Notes under the pieces: model-generated
What the model was told of the DNA's origin: nothing
Seen by the model: only the letters and a program-made list of their open reading frames with translations
The model's database searches: none
Shown: positions 7,506-15,896 of the stretch, piece by piece
Numbering within the stretch: the first letter of the stretch is position 1
Layout: each line of letters opens with the position of its first letter
Origin: Flavobacteriaceae bacterium
GTDB lineage: Bacteria; Bacteroidota; Bacteroidia; Flavobacteriales; Flavobacteriaceae
Length of the DNA stretch: 59,151 bases
Assembly (NCBI GenBank): GCA_024743095.1
Contig: JANSXF010000024.1
Location: 1-59,151, forward strand
Reading direction: 5' to 3'
Made by a program: the position numbers and the translations under genes

Positions 7506-10034
7506 TTATTCTTTTTCGTCCGTAGTATCATCAATAGCCGTGCCATCTTCTCCTTTGACTTCGATATCCATGATGTCTACCTCGTCCACGGGATCGTCCT
7601 CTTTCATTACCTTCGCGACGGCCGCTATTGAATCACTGTCCTTAAGATTGATCAGGCGAACCCCTTGTGTGGCCCTTCCCATAACCCTAAGATTTTCAAC
7701 GCCCATTCGGATGGCAATTCCCGACTTGTTGATGATCATCAAATCATCGGTGTCGGTAACGTTTTTGATGGCGACAAGACCTCCTGTTTTTTCAGTAATG
7801 GAAATGGTCTTGACTCCTTTTCCTCCTCTGTTGGTGACCCTGTAGTCTTCAATATTGGAACGTTTGCCATAACCCCTTTCAGATACTACCAGTATGTCAT
7901 CCTCGAAATTATGTACAGAAACCATTCCTACCACCTCATCGTTATCATCCGCCAAGGTCACACCTCTTACACCTGAGGCATTTCTTCCCATCGGTCTGGT
8001 TTTGGATTCTTCGAATCGAATGGCTTTCCCTGATTTTAGTCCAAGGAATATTTGACTGGTTCCCGTAGTCAGTTTTGCTTCTAACAACTCATCCTCATCA
8101 CGTATGGTTATCGCGTTGATACCATTTTGACGTGGTCTGGAATATTGCTCCAAGGACGTTTTCTTTACCGTACCTTTTTTGGTCGCCATAATAACATAGT
8201 GACTGTTCACATATTCCTCGTCCTTGAGGTCTTGTGTACAGATAAATGCCTTGACCTTGTCATCCTGTTCTATATTGATCAAGTTTTGGATGGCTCTACC
8301 TTTGGATGTTCTGCTTCCTTCTGGGATTTCGAATACGCGCATCCAGAAACATTTTCCTTTTTGGGTAAAGAACAGCATGTATTGATGGTTGGTACCCACG
8401 AACAGGTGCTCCAAGAAATCCTCATTTCGGGTGGAGGATGCTTTTTGACCAACTCCTCCCCTATTTTGGGTCTTATATTCGGTAAGTGATGTCCTTTTGA
8501 TATAGCCGGCATGCGAAATCGTGATGACCACTTGTTCATCCGGAATCATATCCTCGATACTCAAATCACCGCCCGCGTAGTTGATTTCGGACCTTCTGTC
8601 ATCACCATACTTCTCCTTTACTTCAAGAAGCTCATCTTTGATGATCTGCATTCTACGTTCTTTCTTTTCAAGAATATCCTTCAAATCTTCGATAGTCTTC
8701 AAAAGTTCGGCATGCTCTTCGCGCAACTTGTCCTGCTCCAGTCCGGTAAGCTGACGCAAACGCATTTCAACAATGGCCTTGGCCTGAACCTCGGTCAATT
8801 TGAAACGCTCCATCAATTTGGTACGGGCCTCCTCTACGTTGGAAGAACCCCTAATAATGGCGATTACCTCATCGATATTGTCGGAAGCAATGATGAGCCC
8901 TTCCAAGATATGGGCACGATCTTCCGCTTTTTTGAGCTCGTACTTGGTTCTGCGAACCACGACTTCGTGCCTATGCTCCACAAAATGGTGGATAATATCC
9001 TTAAGGTTCAACAATTCCGGCCTGCCATTGACAAGCGCAATATTGTTGACACTAAAAGAGGATTGAAGTGCCGTGTACTTGTACAACATGTTAAGTACAA
9101 TGTTCGGAATGGCGTCACGCTTCAAAATATATACGATACGCATTCCGTTTCTATCGGACTCATCCCTAATAGTGGATATGCCTTCTATTTTCTTTTCGTT
9201 CACAAGGTCGGCGGTCTTCTTGATCATGTCCGCCTTGTTCACTTGGTAGGGAATTTCGGTAACAACGATACTTTCTTTCCCCTGAACTTCTTCTATAGTG
9301 GCCTTGGCACGCATCACGACACGGCCACGGCCCGTATGGAATGCTTCTTTTACACCATCATAGCCATAAATAATACCCCCCGTAGGAAAATCGGGTGCCT
9401 TGATATGCGTAATGAGCTCATCAATTTCAATATCATTATTATCGATATAAGCTACGGTACCATCCACTACCTCGCACAAGTTATGCGGAGGCATATTGGT
9501 AGCCATACCCACTGCGATACCAGAAGCACCGTTCACCAATAAATTGGGAATACGGGTCGGCAATACGGTAGGTTCTTGTATGGTATCGTCAAAATTGAGT
9601 TGATGGTCCACCGTATCCTTATCGATATCGGCCAACATCTCCTCTGCGATCTTGCGCATTTTGGCCTCGGTATAACGCATGGCCGCCGGGCTATCGCCAT
9701 CCACGGAACCAAAGTTACCTTGACCATCCACCAACATATACCTAAGGCTCCATTCCTGGGCCATACGTACCATGGTATCATATACGGAAGAATCACCGTG
9801 CGGGTGATACTTACCTAAAACCTCCCCCACGATACGGGCGGACTTTTTATGCGAACTATTGGACCTAACACCCAAATCGTGCATTCCGTAGAGCACTCTT
9901 CGGTGAACAGGCTTTAAACCATCACGAACATCTGGCAGGGCACGTGACACAATGACCGACATTGAATAATCAATGTAGGCAGATTTCATCTCATCCTCAA
10001 TATTAATGGGAATTAACTTTTCTCCTTCCGCCAT
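7506..10034 (-). CDS. gyrA: DNA gyrase subunit A
   Basis: An 842-residue GyrA. The N-terminal breakage-reunion domain includes [17 protein letters not shown] near 80-95 and the catalytic tyrosine in [10 protein letters not shown] near 122. The C-terminal DNA-wrapping domain carries a GyrA box (NRGGKGV). The quinolone-resistance positions corresponding to E. coli Ser83 and Asp87 are Ser and Asp here, the susceptible state at those two sites. The acidic C-terminal tail is usual. The start [12 protein letters not shown] agrees with relatives. It is divergent from clpC across about 260 bases. Confidence 0.97.
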   Translation of the reverse strand: MAEGEKLIPINIEDEMKSAYIDYSMSVIVSRALPDVRDGLKPVHRRVLYGMHDLGVRSNSSHKKSARIVGEVLGKYHPHGDSSVYDTMVRMAQEWSLRYMLVDGQGNFGSVDGDSPAAMRYTEAKMRKIAEEMLADIDKDTVDHQLNFDDTIQEPTVLPTRIPNLLVNGASGIAVGMATNMPPHNLCEVVDGTVAYIDNNDIEIDELITHIKAPDFPTGGIIYGYDGVKEAFHTGRGRVVMRAKATIEEVQGKESIVVTEIPYQVNKADMIKKTADLVNEKKIEGISTIRDESDRNGMRIVYILKRDAIPNIVLNMLYKYTALQSSFSVNNIALVNGRPELLNLKDIIHHFVEHRHEVVVRRTKYELKKAEDRAHILEGLIIASDNIDEVIAIIRGSSNVEEARTKLMERFKLTEVQAKAIVEMRLRQLTGLEQDKLREEHAELLKTIEDLKDILEKKERRMQIIKDELLEVKEKYGDDRRSEINYAGGDLSIEDMIPDEQVVITISHAGYIKRTSLTEYKTQNRGGVGQKASSTRNEDFLEHLFVGTNHQYMLFFTQKGKCFWMRVFEIPEGSRTSKGRAIQNLINIEQDDKVKAFICTQDLKDEEYVNSHYVIMATKKGTVKKTSLEQYSRPRQNGINAITIRDEDELLEAKLTTGTSQIFLGLKSGKAIRFEESKTRPMGRNASGVRGVTLADDNDEVVGMVSVHNFEDDILVVSERGYGKRSNIEDYRVTNRGGKGVKTISITEKTGGLVAIKNVTDTDDLMIINKSGIAIRMGVENLRVMGRATQGVRLINLKDSDSIAAVAKVMKEDDPVDEVDIMDIEVKGEDGTAIDDTTDEKE

Positions 10035-10055
10035 GCTTATTTATTATAGATTTTT

Positions 10056-10157
10056 TGTGGTTAAATTATCATGGCAATATACAGAAAATAGCAGCCTTTA
10101 TAACCCTTTGCGAATACTTTATTAAAAAAATTATCAACATTACAGGTATTATCAACA
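10056..10157. other. cluster of DnaA-box-like 9-mers between gyrA and clpC
   Basis: TTATCAACA occurs at 10131-10139 and 10149-10157, and TGTGGTTAA (reverse complement TTAACCACA) at 10056-10064. Each differs by one base from the DnaA box TTATCCACA. The surrounding DNA is AT-rich. This could be a DnaA-responsive control region or part of an origin. No dnaA gene is in the window, so only the motif cluster is asserted. Confidence 0.35.
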
Positions 10158-10295
10158 ATGCGATAATAAAGCTTTGTTAAATACCCCGAAAACATGAATT
10201 ATTCCGACATTTACCACTACTTTATCGAATTAGGGTACGGTATTTGACCACCATAACAATACTTTTATTAATTTTAATTGCTGAAAAAGAAACGT

Positions 10296-12854
10296 ATGGA
10301 CGACAATTTTTCCCCCCGTGTAAAGGACGTTATAGCATACAGCAAGGAAGAAGCCCTTAGACTGGGCCATGATTTTATTGGCACGGAGCACCTTATGCTA
10401 GGTCTTTTAAGAGACGGAAATGGCAAAGCCATAAATATATTGGATGCACTCGATGTGGATTTGGACCACCTGCGCAGAAAGGTGGAAATCCTTAGCCCAG
10501 CGAATCCAAATACAGGAACGATGCAGAAGGACAAGAAGAATCTTCACTTGACCCGCCAAGCGGAAAGAGCGTTGAAGACAACCTTTTTGGAAGCGAAACT
10601 ATTCCAGAGTTCTTCTATCAATACCGCACACCTGTTGCTCTGCATCCTAAGAAACGAGAATGATCCAACAACCAAGTTGTTGCACAAATTGAAAGTGGAC
10701 TATGACAATGTCAAGGAACAGTTCAAATCCATGATCACAAGTGACGATGACTATATAGACTCCCCACAAGCGGAATCTTTTCCAGGGGACACAGATGATA
10801 TGGGAGATAGCAAAGAAAGCTCTTTCGGTTCCGGAAGTGCTGCACAAAAAGGAAATAAAAAATCCAAGACCCCGGTTCTGGACAATTTTGGGCGCGACCT
10901 TACCCGTTTGGCCGAAGAGAACAAATTGGACCCTGTTGTAGGAAGGGAAAAGGAGATTGAACGTGTTTCCCAAATATTGAGCAGGCGCAAAAAGAACAAC
11001 CCTTTGCTTATTGGTGAACCCGGGGTCGGCAAGAGTGCCATTGCCGAAGGTCTGGCACTGCGCATTATCAACAAAAAGGTTTCCCGCATACTTTACAATA
11101 AGCGAGTGGTAACCTTGGACCTTGCCTCCTTAGTGGCGGGGACCAAATACCGTGGCCAGTTCGAGGAGCGTATGAAGGCCGTGATGAACGAGCTGGAGAA
11201 GAATGACGACATCATACTTTTCATTGACGAGATTCACACCATTGTTGGTGCCGGTGGTGCAACCGGAAGCTTGGATGCCTCCAATATGTTCAAACCTGCA
11301 TTGGCAAGAGGTGAAATACAATGTATCGGTGCCACTACGTTGGATGAATACAGACAATACATAGAAAAAGACGGTGCTTTGGAACGTCGTTTTCAAAAGG
11401 TAATGGTGGAGCCCACCTCCGTGGAAGAAACCATTGAAATTTTGATGAACATCAAAGGCAAGTACGAAGAGCACCACAACGTAAATTATACGGACGAAGC
11501 CATTTTGGCCTGTGTTAAATTGACCAACCGTTATATGACCGACCGTTTTTTACCGGACAAGGCAATCGATGCCCTGGATGAGGCAGGGTCAAGGGTACAT
11601 ATCGTCAATATGGATGTTCCCAAACAGATCTTGGAACTGGAAAGTCAGCTCGAAGACGTTCGTGAACTAAAGAACAGCGTTGTCAAAAAACAGAAATACG
11701 AAGAAGCTGCCAAGCTAAGGGACGATGAAAAACGTTTGGAAAAAGATTTGGCGACCGCTCAAGAACGCTGGGAAGAAGAGAGCAAACTTCATAGGGAAAC
11801 CGTATCCGAAGACAATGTTGCCGATGTAGTTTCCATGATGAGCGGTATCCCGGTGAACAGAATAGCACAGACGGAAAGCAACAAATTGGCCGAACTGCCC
11901 AATCTTATCAAAGGATTCGTAATCGGTCAAGATGAAGCGGTTTCCAAGGTAGCCAGGGCCATCCAACGGAACCGTGCCGGACTTAAGGATCCGAACAAAC
12001 CCATTGGTTCGTTCATTTTCTTGGGACAAACCGGTGTTGGTAAAACCCAGTTGGCCAAAATTTTGGCCAAGGAACTATTCGATTCCGAAGATGCCCTGAT
12101 TCGAATCGACATGAGCGAATACATGGAAAAATTCGCCATTTCAAGATTGGTAGGTGCACCTCCAGGATACGTAGGTTACGAAGAAGGTGGACAGTTGACC
12201 GAAAAAGTTCGGCGCAAGCCCTACTCCGTGGTATTATTGGACGAGGTGGAGAAAGCGCATCCAGATGTATTCAATATGCTTTTACAAGTATTGGACGATG
12301 GATTCCTTACCGATAGCCTTGGACGTAAAATCGATTTTAGGAACACCATTATCATCATGACATCCAACATTGGAGCAAGACAATTGAAAGATTTTGGGCA
12401 AGGTGTAGGTTTCGGCACGGCTGCAAAAAAGGCGCAGGCAGACGACCATCAAAAAAGCGTTATCGAAAATGCCTTGAAAAAAGCATTTGCCCCTGAGTTC
12501 TTGAACCGGATAGATGACGTGGTGGTATTCAACTCTTTGGAAAGGGAGGATATCCACAAAATCATCGACATCGAACTGAACAAATTGTACAAAAGAATCA
12601 AGGAAATCGGTTATGATTTGACGCTTTCCGACAAAGCCAAGGATTACATTGCCGATAAAGGTTTTGATAAGCAATATGGTGCGAGACCTCTTAAAAGAGC
12701 CATCCAAAAATATATTGAGGATACCTTGGCCGAGGAAATCGTAAACTACAAATTGGAGGAAGGGGACATTATTTTTATGGACTTGGATGAGAAAAAAGAA
12801 GAGCTCACCATCAAAATAGAAAAAGCTGAAAAATCCCCTGAAGCTGAAAAATAA
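10296..12854 (+). CDS. clpC: ATP-dependent Clp protease ATP-binding subunit ClpC
   Basis: A class I Clp/Hsp100 unfoldase of 852 residues from the ATG at 10296. A TTG 18 bases upstream is in frame, but [13 protein letters not shown] is the usual family start. It has a double Clp-N repeat (about 1-145), AAA+ module 1 with Walker [10 protein letters not shown] and FIDEIHT, a UVR-like middle segment ([14 protein letters not shown]) that marks ClpC/MecB types, AAA+ module 2 with [10 protein letters not shown] and [12 protein letters not shown], and a C-terminal D2-small domain. It feeds unfolded substrates to ClpP, which is not in this window. A strong terminator follows. Confidence 0.95.
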   Translation: MDDNFSPRVKDVIAYSKEEALRLGHDFIGTEHLMLGLLRDGNGKAINILDALDVDLDHLRRKVEILSPANPNTGTMQKDKKNLHLTRQAERALKTTFLEAKLFQSSSINTAHLLLCILRNENDPTTKLLHKLKVDYDNVKEQFKSMITSDDDYIDSPQAESFPGDTDDMGDSKESSFGSGSAAQKGNKKSKTPVLDNFGRDLTRLAEENKLDPVVGREKEIERVSQILSRRKKNNPLLIGEPGVGKSAIAEGLALRIINKKVSRILYNKRVVTLDLASLVAGTKYRGQFEERMKAVMNELEKNDDIILFIDEIHTIVGAGGATGSLDASNMFKPALARGEIQCIGATTLDEYRQYIEKDGALERRFQKVMVEPTSVEETIEILMNIKGKYEEHHNVNYTDEAILACVKLTNRYMTDRFLPDKAIDALDEAGSRVHIVNMDVPKQILELESQLEDVRELKNSVVKKQKYEEAAKLRDDEKRLEKDLATAQERWEEESKLHRETVSEDNVADVVSMMSGIPVNRIAQTESNKLAELPNLIKGFVIGQDEAVSKVARAIQRNRAGLKDPNKPIGSFIFLGQTGVGKTQLAKILAKELFDSEDALIRIDMSEYMEKFAISRLVGAPPGYVGYEEGGQLTEKVRRKPYSVVLLDEVEKAHPDVFNMLLQVLDDGFLTDSLGRKIDFRNTIIIMTSNIGARQLKDFGQGVGFGTAAKKAQADDHQKSVIENALKKAFAPEFLNRIDDVVVFNSLEREDIHKIIDIELNKLYKRIKEIGYDLTLSDKAKDYIADKGFDKQYGARPLKRAIQKYIEDTLAEEIVNYKLEEGDIIFMDLDEKKEELTIKIEKAEKSPEAEK

Positions 12855-12876
12855 TTCCACAGATAATCCAAAATGA

Positions 12877-12902
12877 AAAGCTGGCGATCGCCAGCTTTTT
12901 TT
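12877..12902 (+). terminator. terminator after clpC
   Basis: AGCTGGCGATCGCCAGCT (12879-12896) is a perfect palindrome flanked by four A on the left and a run of seven T on the right. It is a strong intrinsic terminator, able to work in either direction. Confidence 0.9.
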
Positions 12903-12995
12903 GTTCCAGAAATCCACTCACGCTTAATTTGATATGGGACCTAACATTAAAAGCCGGGCCACTTAGCCAAAAAAATCACAATTTGATCAAACAGC

Positions 12996-13026
12996 TTGTC
13001 CTTTGCCCTTTAAAAAATTAAGTTTG
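12996..13026 (+). promoter_or_regulatory. promoter of the BLUF gene
   Basis: TTG (12996-12998), 20 bases, then TAAGTTTG (13019-13026), a full Bacteroidota -33/-7 match. The expected transcript start is about 15-20 bases before the ATG at 13048. Confidence 0.6.
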
Positions 13027-13047
13027 AGCTTTATTTGACCACAACCT

Positions 13048-13488
13048 ATGACCTATACGCTAACCTACGAATCGGAAATCGTAGAACCAATGGACAGCCA
13101 TCAAATGGGTCTCTTATTGGAACAATCCGGAAACAACAACAAACGCGACAATATAACAGGCTGCCTTATTTACTATATGGGCGGGTTTATTCAGGTTCTA
13201 GAAGGGGAAAAAACAAAAGTCCTTGACCTTTATGAGAAAATTAAGTTGGATAAACGCCACAAGAACGTACATATGTTTTCTGAAGATGACAATGTAGAAA
13301 GGAGCTTCCCTAATTGGGGCATGGCGTATTACCCTATTGACGCCTACACAACGAACAAAAGTGAGTTTGAACAGTTCAAGAGAAACTTATTGCTTTTAGC
13401 TGATTTTACCGTGCCAAAGCATCTTACCGCAAAATTATTTTGGGAAAGGACAAAGTTTTTGATCACAAATCCTCCCAAGAATATTTAA
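13048..13488 (+). CDS. stand-alone BLUF-domain blue-light sensor
   Basis: A 146-residue protein that is essentially one BLUF domain, which binds FAD and senses blue light. Hallmarks are visible: the flavin-facing tyrosine in the first strand (LTYES), the asparagine-rich GNNNKRDNITG followed by CLIYY, the photoactive glutamine in FIQVLEGE, then RHKNV and FPNWGMAY. No output domain is fused, so it should signal through a partner protein, as short BLUF proteins do. It has its own promoter and no obvious operon partner. The next rightward gene starts about 200 bases later and also has its own promoter. Confidence 0.9.
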   Translation: MTYTLTYESEIVEPMDSHQMGLLLEQSGNNNKRDNITGCLIYYMGGFIQVLEGEKTKVLDLYEKIKLDKRHKNVHMFSEDDNVERSFPNWGMAYYPIDAYTTNKSEFEQFKRNLLLLADFTVPKHLTAKLFWERTKFLITNPPKNI

Positions 13489-13651
13489 GTTGGATATCTC
13501 CTTACCCCCATATAAAATCAGGAAAACGATAGTATCATTTTAAAACACCTAAAGGGCATCATTGATCCTGTTTTACGACTCGGAATTACCATACATAAGA
13601 TATTTTAGCGTTTAATCTATTATTTTTCCGCCAGCCTTCCCTCCCCTCTAA

Positions 13652-13682
13652 TTTCGTAGTCGAGACACTATAATTACATTTG
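13652..13682 (+). promoter_or_regulatory. promoter abutting the start codon of the next gene
   Basis: TTTC (13652-13655), 19 bases, then TACATTTG (13675-13682). The ATG at 13686 follows only three bases later, so the normal transcript start would fall on or next to the A of the ATG. This suggests a leaderless messenger. Confidence 0.5.
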
Positions 13683-13685
13683 GGG

Positions 13686-14105
13686 ATGAAAATAACTTCT
13701 AAAAAGAAGACCGTGGTGGTACGCGAGTACCAGCTGGAAGTAGGGACCGTACAGGTTTATCAAAATTACATGGTTGCTTCCTTCAACGAAGGCGCCACCA
13801 TTACATTGGAAAGAACATATCAAATCATCGGAATATCTGAAATCCACTTTAGAGACCGGGATTTTGGTTATATCAGCTTAAGAAAAAACTCCTACGCAAT
13901 CGACCCCACTGTATACAACTATCTCAGAGGACTTGATAATTTAAAAGCGTTTGCCATAGTTTCCAAAAAGGAGATAGACATGCATAATTTCAATATTGAA
14001 AAAATGTTCTATAAAAAGCCCATGGAATTCTTTATTGAGTTTGATAACGCCCTTACATGGGTTCAAAAACGACTTAAAAGTAATATAGGGGACAAAAAAT
14101 CCTAA
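13686..14105 (+). CDS. small protein of unknown function, possibly SpoIIAA/STAS-like
   Basis: A 139-residue soluble protein from the ATG at 13686 (an in-frame TTG two codons earlier is less likely). I do not recognise it firmly. The alternating strand/helix pattern and the ending FYKKPMEFFIEFDNALTWVQKRL recall SpoIIAA-like/STAS-SEC14 proteins, where a helix with a Phe-Asp-Ala-Trp pattern closes the fold. That resemblance is only an inference. The N-terminus is lysine-rich (KITSKKKTVVV). Its stop overlaps by four bases the stop of the convergent nnr gene. Confidence 0.7.
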   Translation: MKITSKKKTVVVREYQLEVGTVQVYQNYMVASFNEGATITLERTYQIIGISEIHFRDRDFGYISLRKNSYAIDPTVYNYLRGLDNLKAFAIVSKKEIDMHNFNIEKMFYKKPMEFFIEFDNALTWVQKRLKSNIGDKKS

Positions 14106-15637
14106 TGCCCCTCTTTCTGTTCCATTTCTGGTTGACGGAGCAAATCAGCATAGGCATCCCCAATACTATCTACCAAAATTGAGGCCTTTAAAGCTTCGTA
14201 CCCTTTTTTGGAAGCTCCCAAATCCCCTGCCAATCCATGCAAATAAACGCCAAATATTGCTGCCTCAACAGGTGGATATCCCTGGGCCATAAGACCGGTT
14301 ATCATGCCCGTTAACACATCTCCACTGCCAGCAGTGGCCATACCAGGATTTCCCGTTGTGTTCACATAACCCTTTCCATTATAAATAGTAATGGTATGTG
14401 CACCTTTGATCACAATCACAAAATTATGCTGCAGTGCAAATACTTTGGCCTTTTCCAACTTTTCAAAGTCAGAACCCCAATCCCCTATTAACCGTTCCAG
14501 CTCCTTTGGGTGGGGTGTTAGCACGGATAATTGAGGAACATCTTTCAGCAGTTCTGGGTTCTGCGATAAAATATTCAACCCGTCCGCATCGATGACCATT
14601 GGGGATTTGTTTTTCTTCAAAAATAAGGCAAAAGCAGCGACTGTATCATCATCTTGTCCAATCCCCACTCCTATTGCCAATACCGATGGTTCAAAAGGAA
14701 TTTCAATCCTTGATATATTCTTTTCCCGCGAACCTGTGAGCACCATCACTTCCGGAACAGCTGTTTGCAAGGAATCATATCCGCACTTCGGGATAAAAGC
14801 GGTCACCAATCCGCTACCGATACTCAAACAGGCATTGCTCGCCAATTGCACGGCGCCGATCTTGCCATAACTCCCTCCAACTATCACCGCGTGACCATAG
14901 CTTCCCTTGTGGGAAAACTTGAGACGGGGACGGTACATGGGCAATACCTCGGGCCTCCCGATCAATTCAAAATCAGAATCGGCATTGGAAATAAATTCGG
15001 GGTCCAACCCAATATCAAGTACTTCCCATTGGTTTACGTAAATCCCTGTATCCGGCAAAAAGAAAACCAGTTTGGGCAATTGAAAGCTCAACACATAACT
15101 GGCCCGTATCACATAAGAAGTGTTCCAAGGCCCCCTGTCCACAGGCAAACCGGAAGGAACATCCACAGAGAGCACAAATGCTCGGGAATCATTGATATGT
15201 CCAATCAATTTTCCTACCCAATCTTCTGGAGCACGGTTTAGTCCAATACCAAAAATGGCATCCACCACGATATCGTTAGGGGAAATCTCCGGCAAATCGC
15301 TTTCTTTATTTATAAAGTCCGGCCATACCTTAAGGTCCTTCAAGCGTTCCATATTCAACAGAAAGTCTTCCGAGCGCTTATCACTGTAATTTACCACATG
15401 TACCTTAATGGAATAACCATGTCCGTGCAACATCCTTGCCAGTGCAATCCCATCGCCGCCATTGTTTCCGATACCGCAGAACAATTGAATATTGACTTGG
15501 GTACCCCTCAATCGTGAATGTAGCCATTCGAAAAGCTGGGTCGCGGCCCTTTCCATGAGTTCATCACTCTTTATTTGTTCTTTTTGTATTGTGGATTTAT
15601 CAGCTTGATAGATTTGATCTGCAGAGAAAATTTTCAT
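14102..15637 (-). CDS. nnr: bifunctional NAD(P)H-hydrate epimerase/dehydratase
   Basis: A 511-residue repair enzyme. The N-terminal YjeF_N domain (about 1-220, with CGIGNNGGDGIALARML) epimerises R/S NADHX. The C-terminal ribokinase-like domain (about 230-505, with NTTGNPGMATAGSGDVLTG) dehydrates S-NADHX back to NADH using ADP. The two-domain fusion and length are standard. The start MKIFSADQIYQAD fits the family. It is divergent from the thr operon and convergent with the preceding small gene. Confidence 0.94.
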   Translation of the reverse strand: MKIFSADQIYQADKSTIQKEQIKSDELMERAATQLFEWLHSRLRGTQVNIQLFCGIGNNGGDGIALARMLHGHGYSIKVHVVNYSDKRSEDFLLNMERLKDLKVWPDFINKESDLPEISPNDIVVDAIFGIGLNRAPEDWVGKLIGHINDSRAFVLSVDVPSGLPVDRGPWNTSYVIRASYVLSFQLPKLVFFLPDTGIYVNQWEVLDIGLDPEFISNADSDFELIGRPEVLPMYRPRLKFSHKGSYGHAVIVGGSYGKIGAVQLASNACLSIGSGLVTAFIPKCGYDSLQTAVPEVMVLTGSREKNISRIEIPFEPSVLAIGVGIGQDDDTVAAFALFLKKNKSPMVIDADGLNILSQNPELLKDVPQLSVLTPHPKELERLIGDWGSDFEKLEKAKVFALQHNFVIVIKGAHTITIYNGKGYVNTTGNPGMATAGSGDVLTGMITGLMAQGYPPVEAAIFGVYLHGLAGDLGASKKGYEALKASILVDSIGDAYADLLRQPEMEQKEGH

Positions 15638-15691
15638 TCAGCAATAAAAAATGGTTATTTGTGATATTTTCGTAAAAAACAACACCAATGA

Positions 15692-15722
15692 TTTGATGAA
15701 GTATACAAAAGTACTACATTTA
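15692..15722 (+). promoter_or_regulatory. promoter of the thr operon
   Basis: TTTG (15692-15695), 19 bases, then TACATTTA (15715-15722), one base off the TAnnTTTG consensus. Transcription would begin near 15729, just upstream of the leader reading frame and about 170 bases before thrA. Confidence 0.5.
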
Positions 15723-15740
15723 TCATCTCATTTTAGAGCA

Positions 15741-15830
15741 ATGCAGTTAAAACAAACGGATATTAACCTTAATTTGATGAATCCTTTTTCATCTACCTTC
15801 ACCATTACCATTACAACCCCTTTGGGGTAA
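15741..15830 (+). CDS. thrL: thr operon leader peptide (Thr/Ile-rich)
   Basis: A 29-codon frame from ATG 15741. A second in-frame ATG at 15777 would give 17 residues, and a third upstream at 15696 lies inside the proposed promoter. It ends STFTITITTPLG, with five Thr and two Ile in an eight-residue run at 15795-15818, directly before an ACCCC-TTT-GGGGT hairpin. Thr/Ile-rich leader peptides before thrABC control transcription by attenuation in enterobacteria: ribosomes stall at these codons when charged Thr- or Ile-tRNA is scarce. The peptide name is by analogy of position and composition, not sequence homology. Confidence 0.75.
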   Translation: MQLKQTDINLNLMNPFSSTFTITITTPLG

Positions 15831-15857
15831 GTCTGCTATATATAATTCCGTCCGTTT
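15754..15857 (+). promoter_or_regulatory. candidate attenuator of thrABC
   Basis: Two competing pairings are visible. ACCCC/GGGGT (15816-15828) forms a tight hairpin overlapping the leader stop codon. AAACGGA (15754-15760) can pair with TCCGTTT (15851-15857), which runs into seven T at 15854-15860. A T tract after a pairable arm is what an attenuator needs, but the switch order cannot be proved by eye. Confidence 0.45.
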
Positions 15858-15896
15858 TTTCAATCTATTTTCAATTTTTTACAACAATATTCCATC

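Noticed and set aside
8511..9542. Long open frame on the plus strand opposite gyrA
   Set aside because: Shadow of the conserved gyrA coding sequence; no recognisable domain or start context.
12282..12917. 211-codon frame opposite the clpC 3' end
   Set aside because: Runs through the clpC terminator and mirrors clpC codons; low-complexity Phe-rich product.
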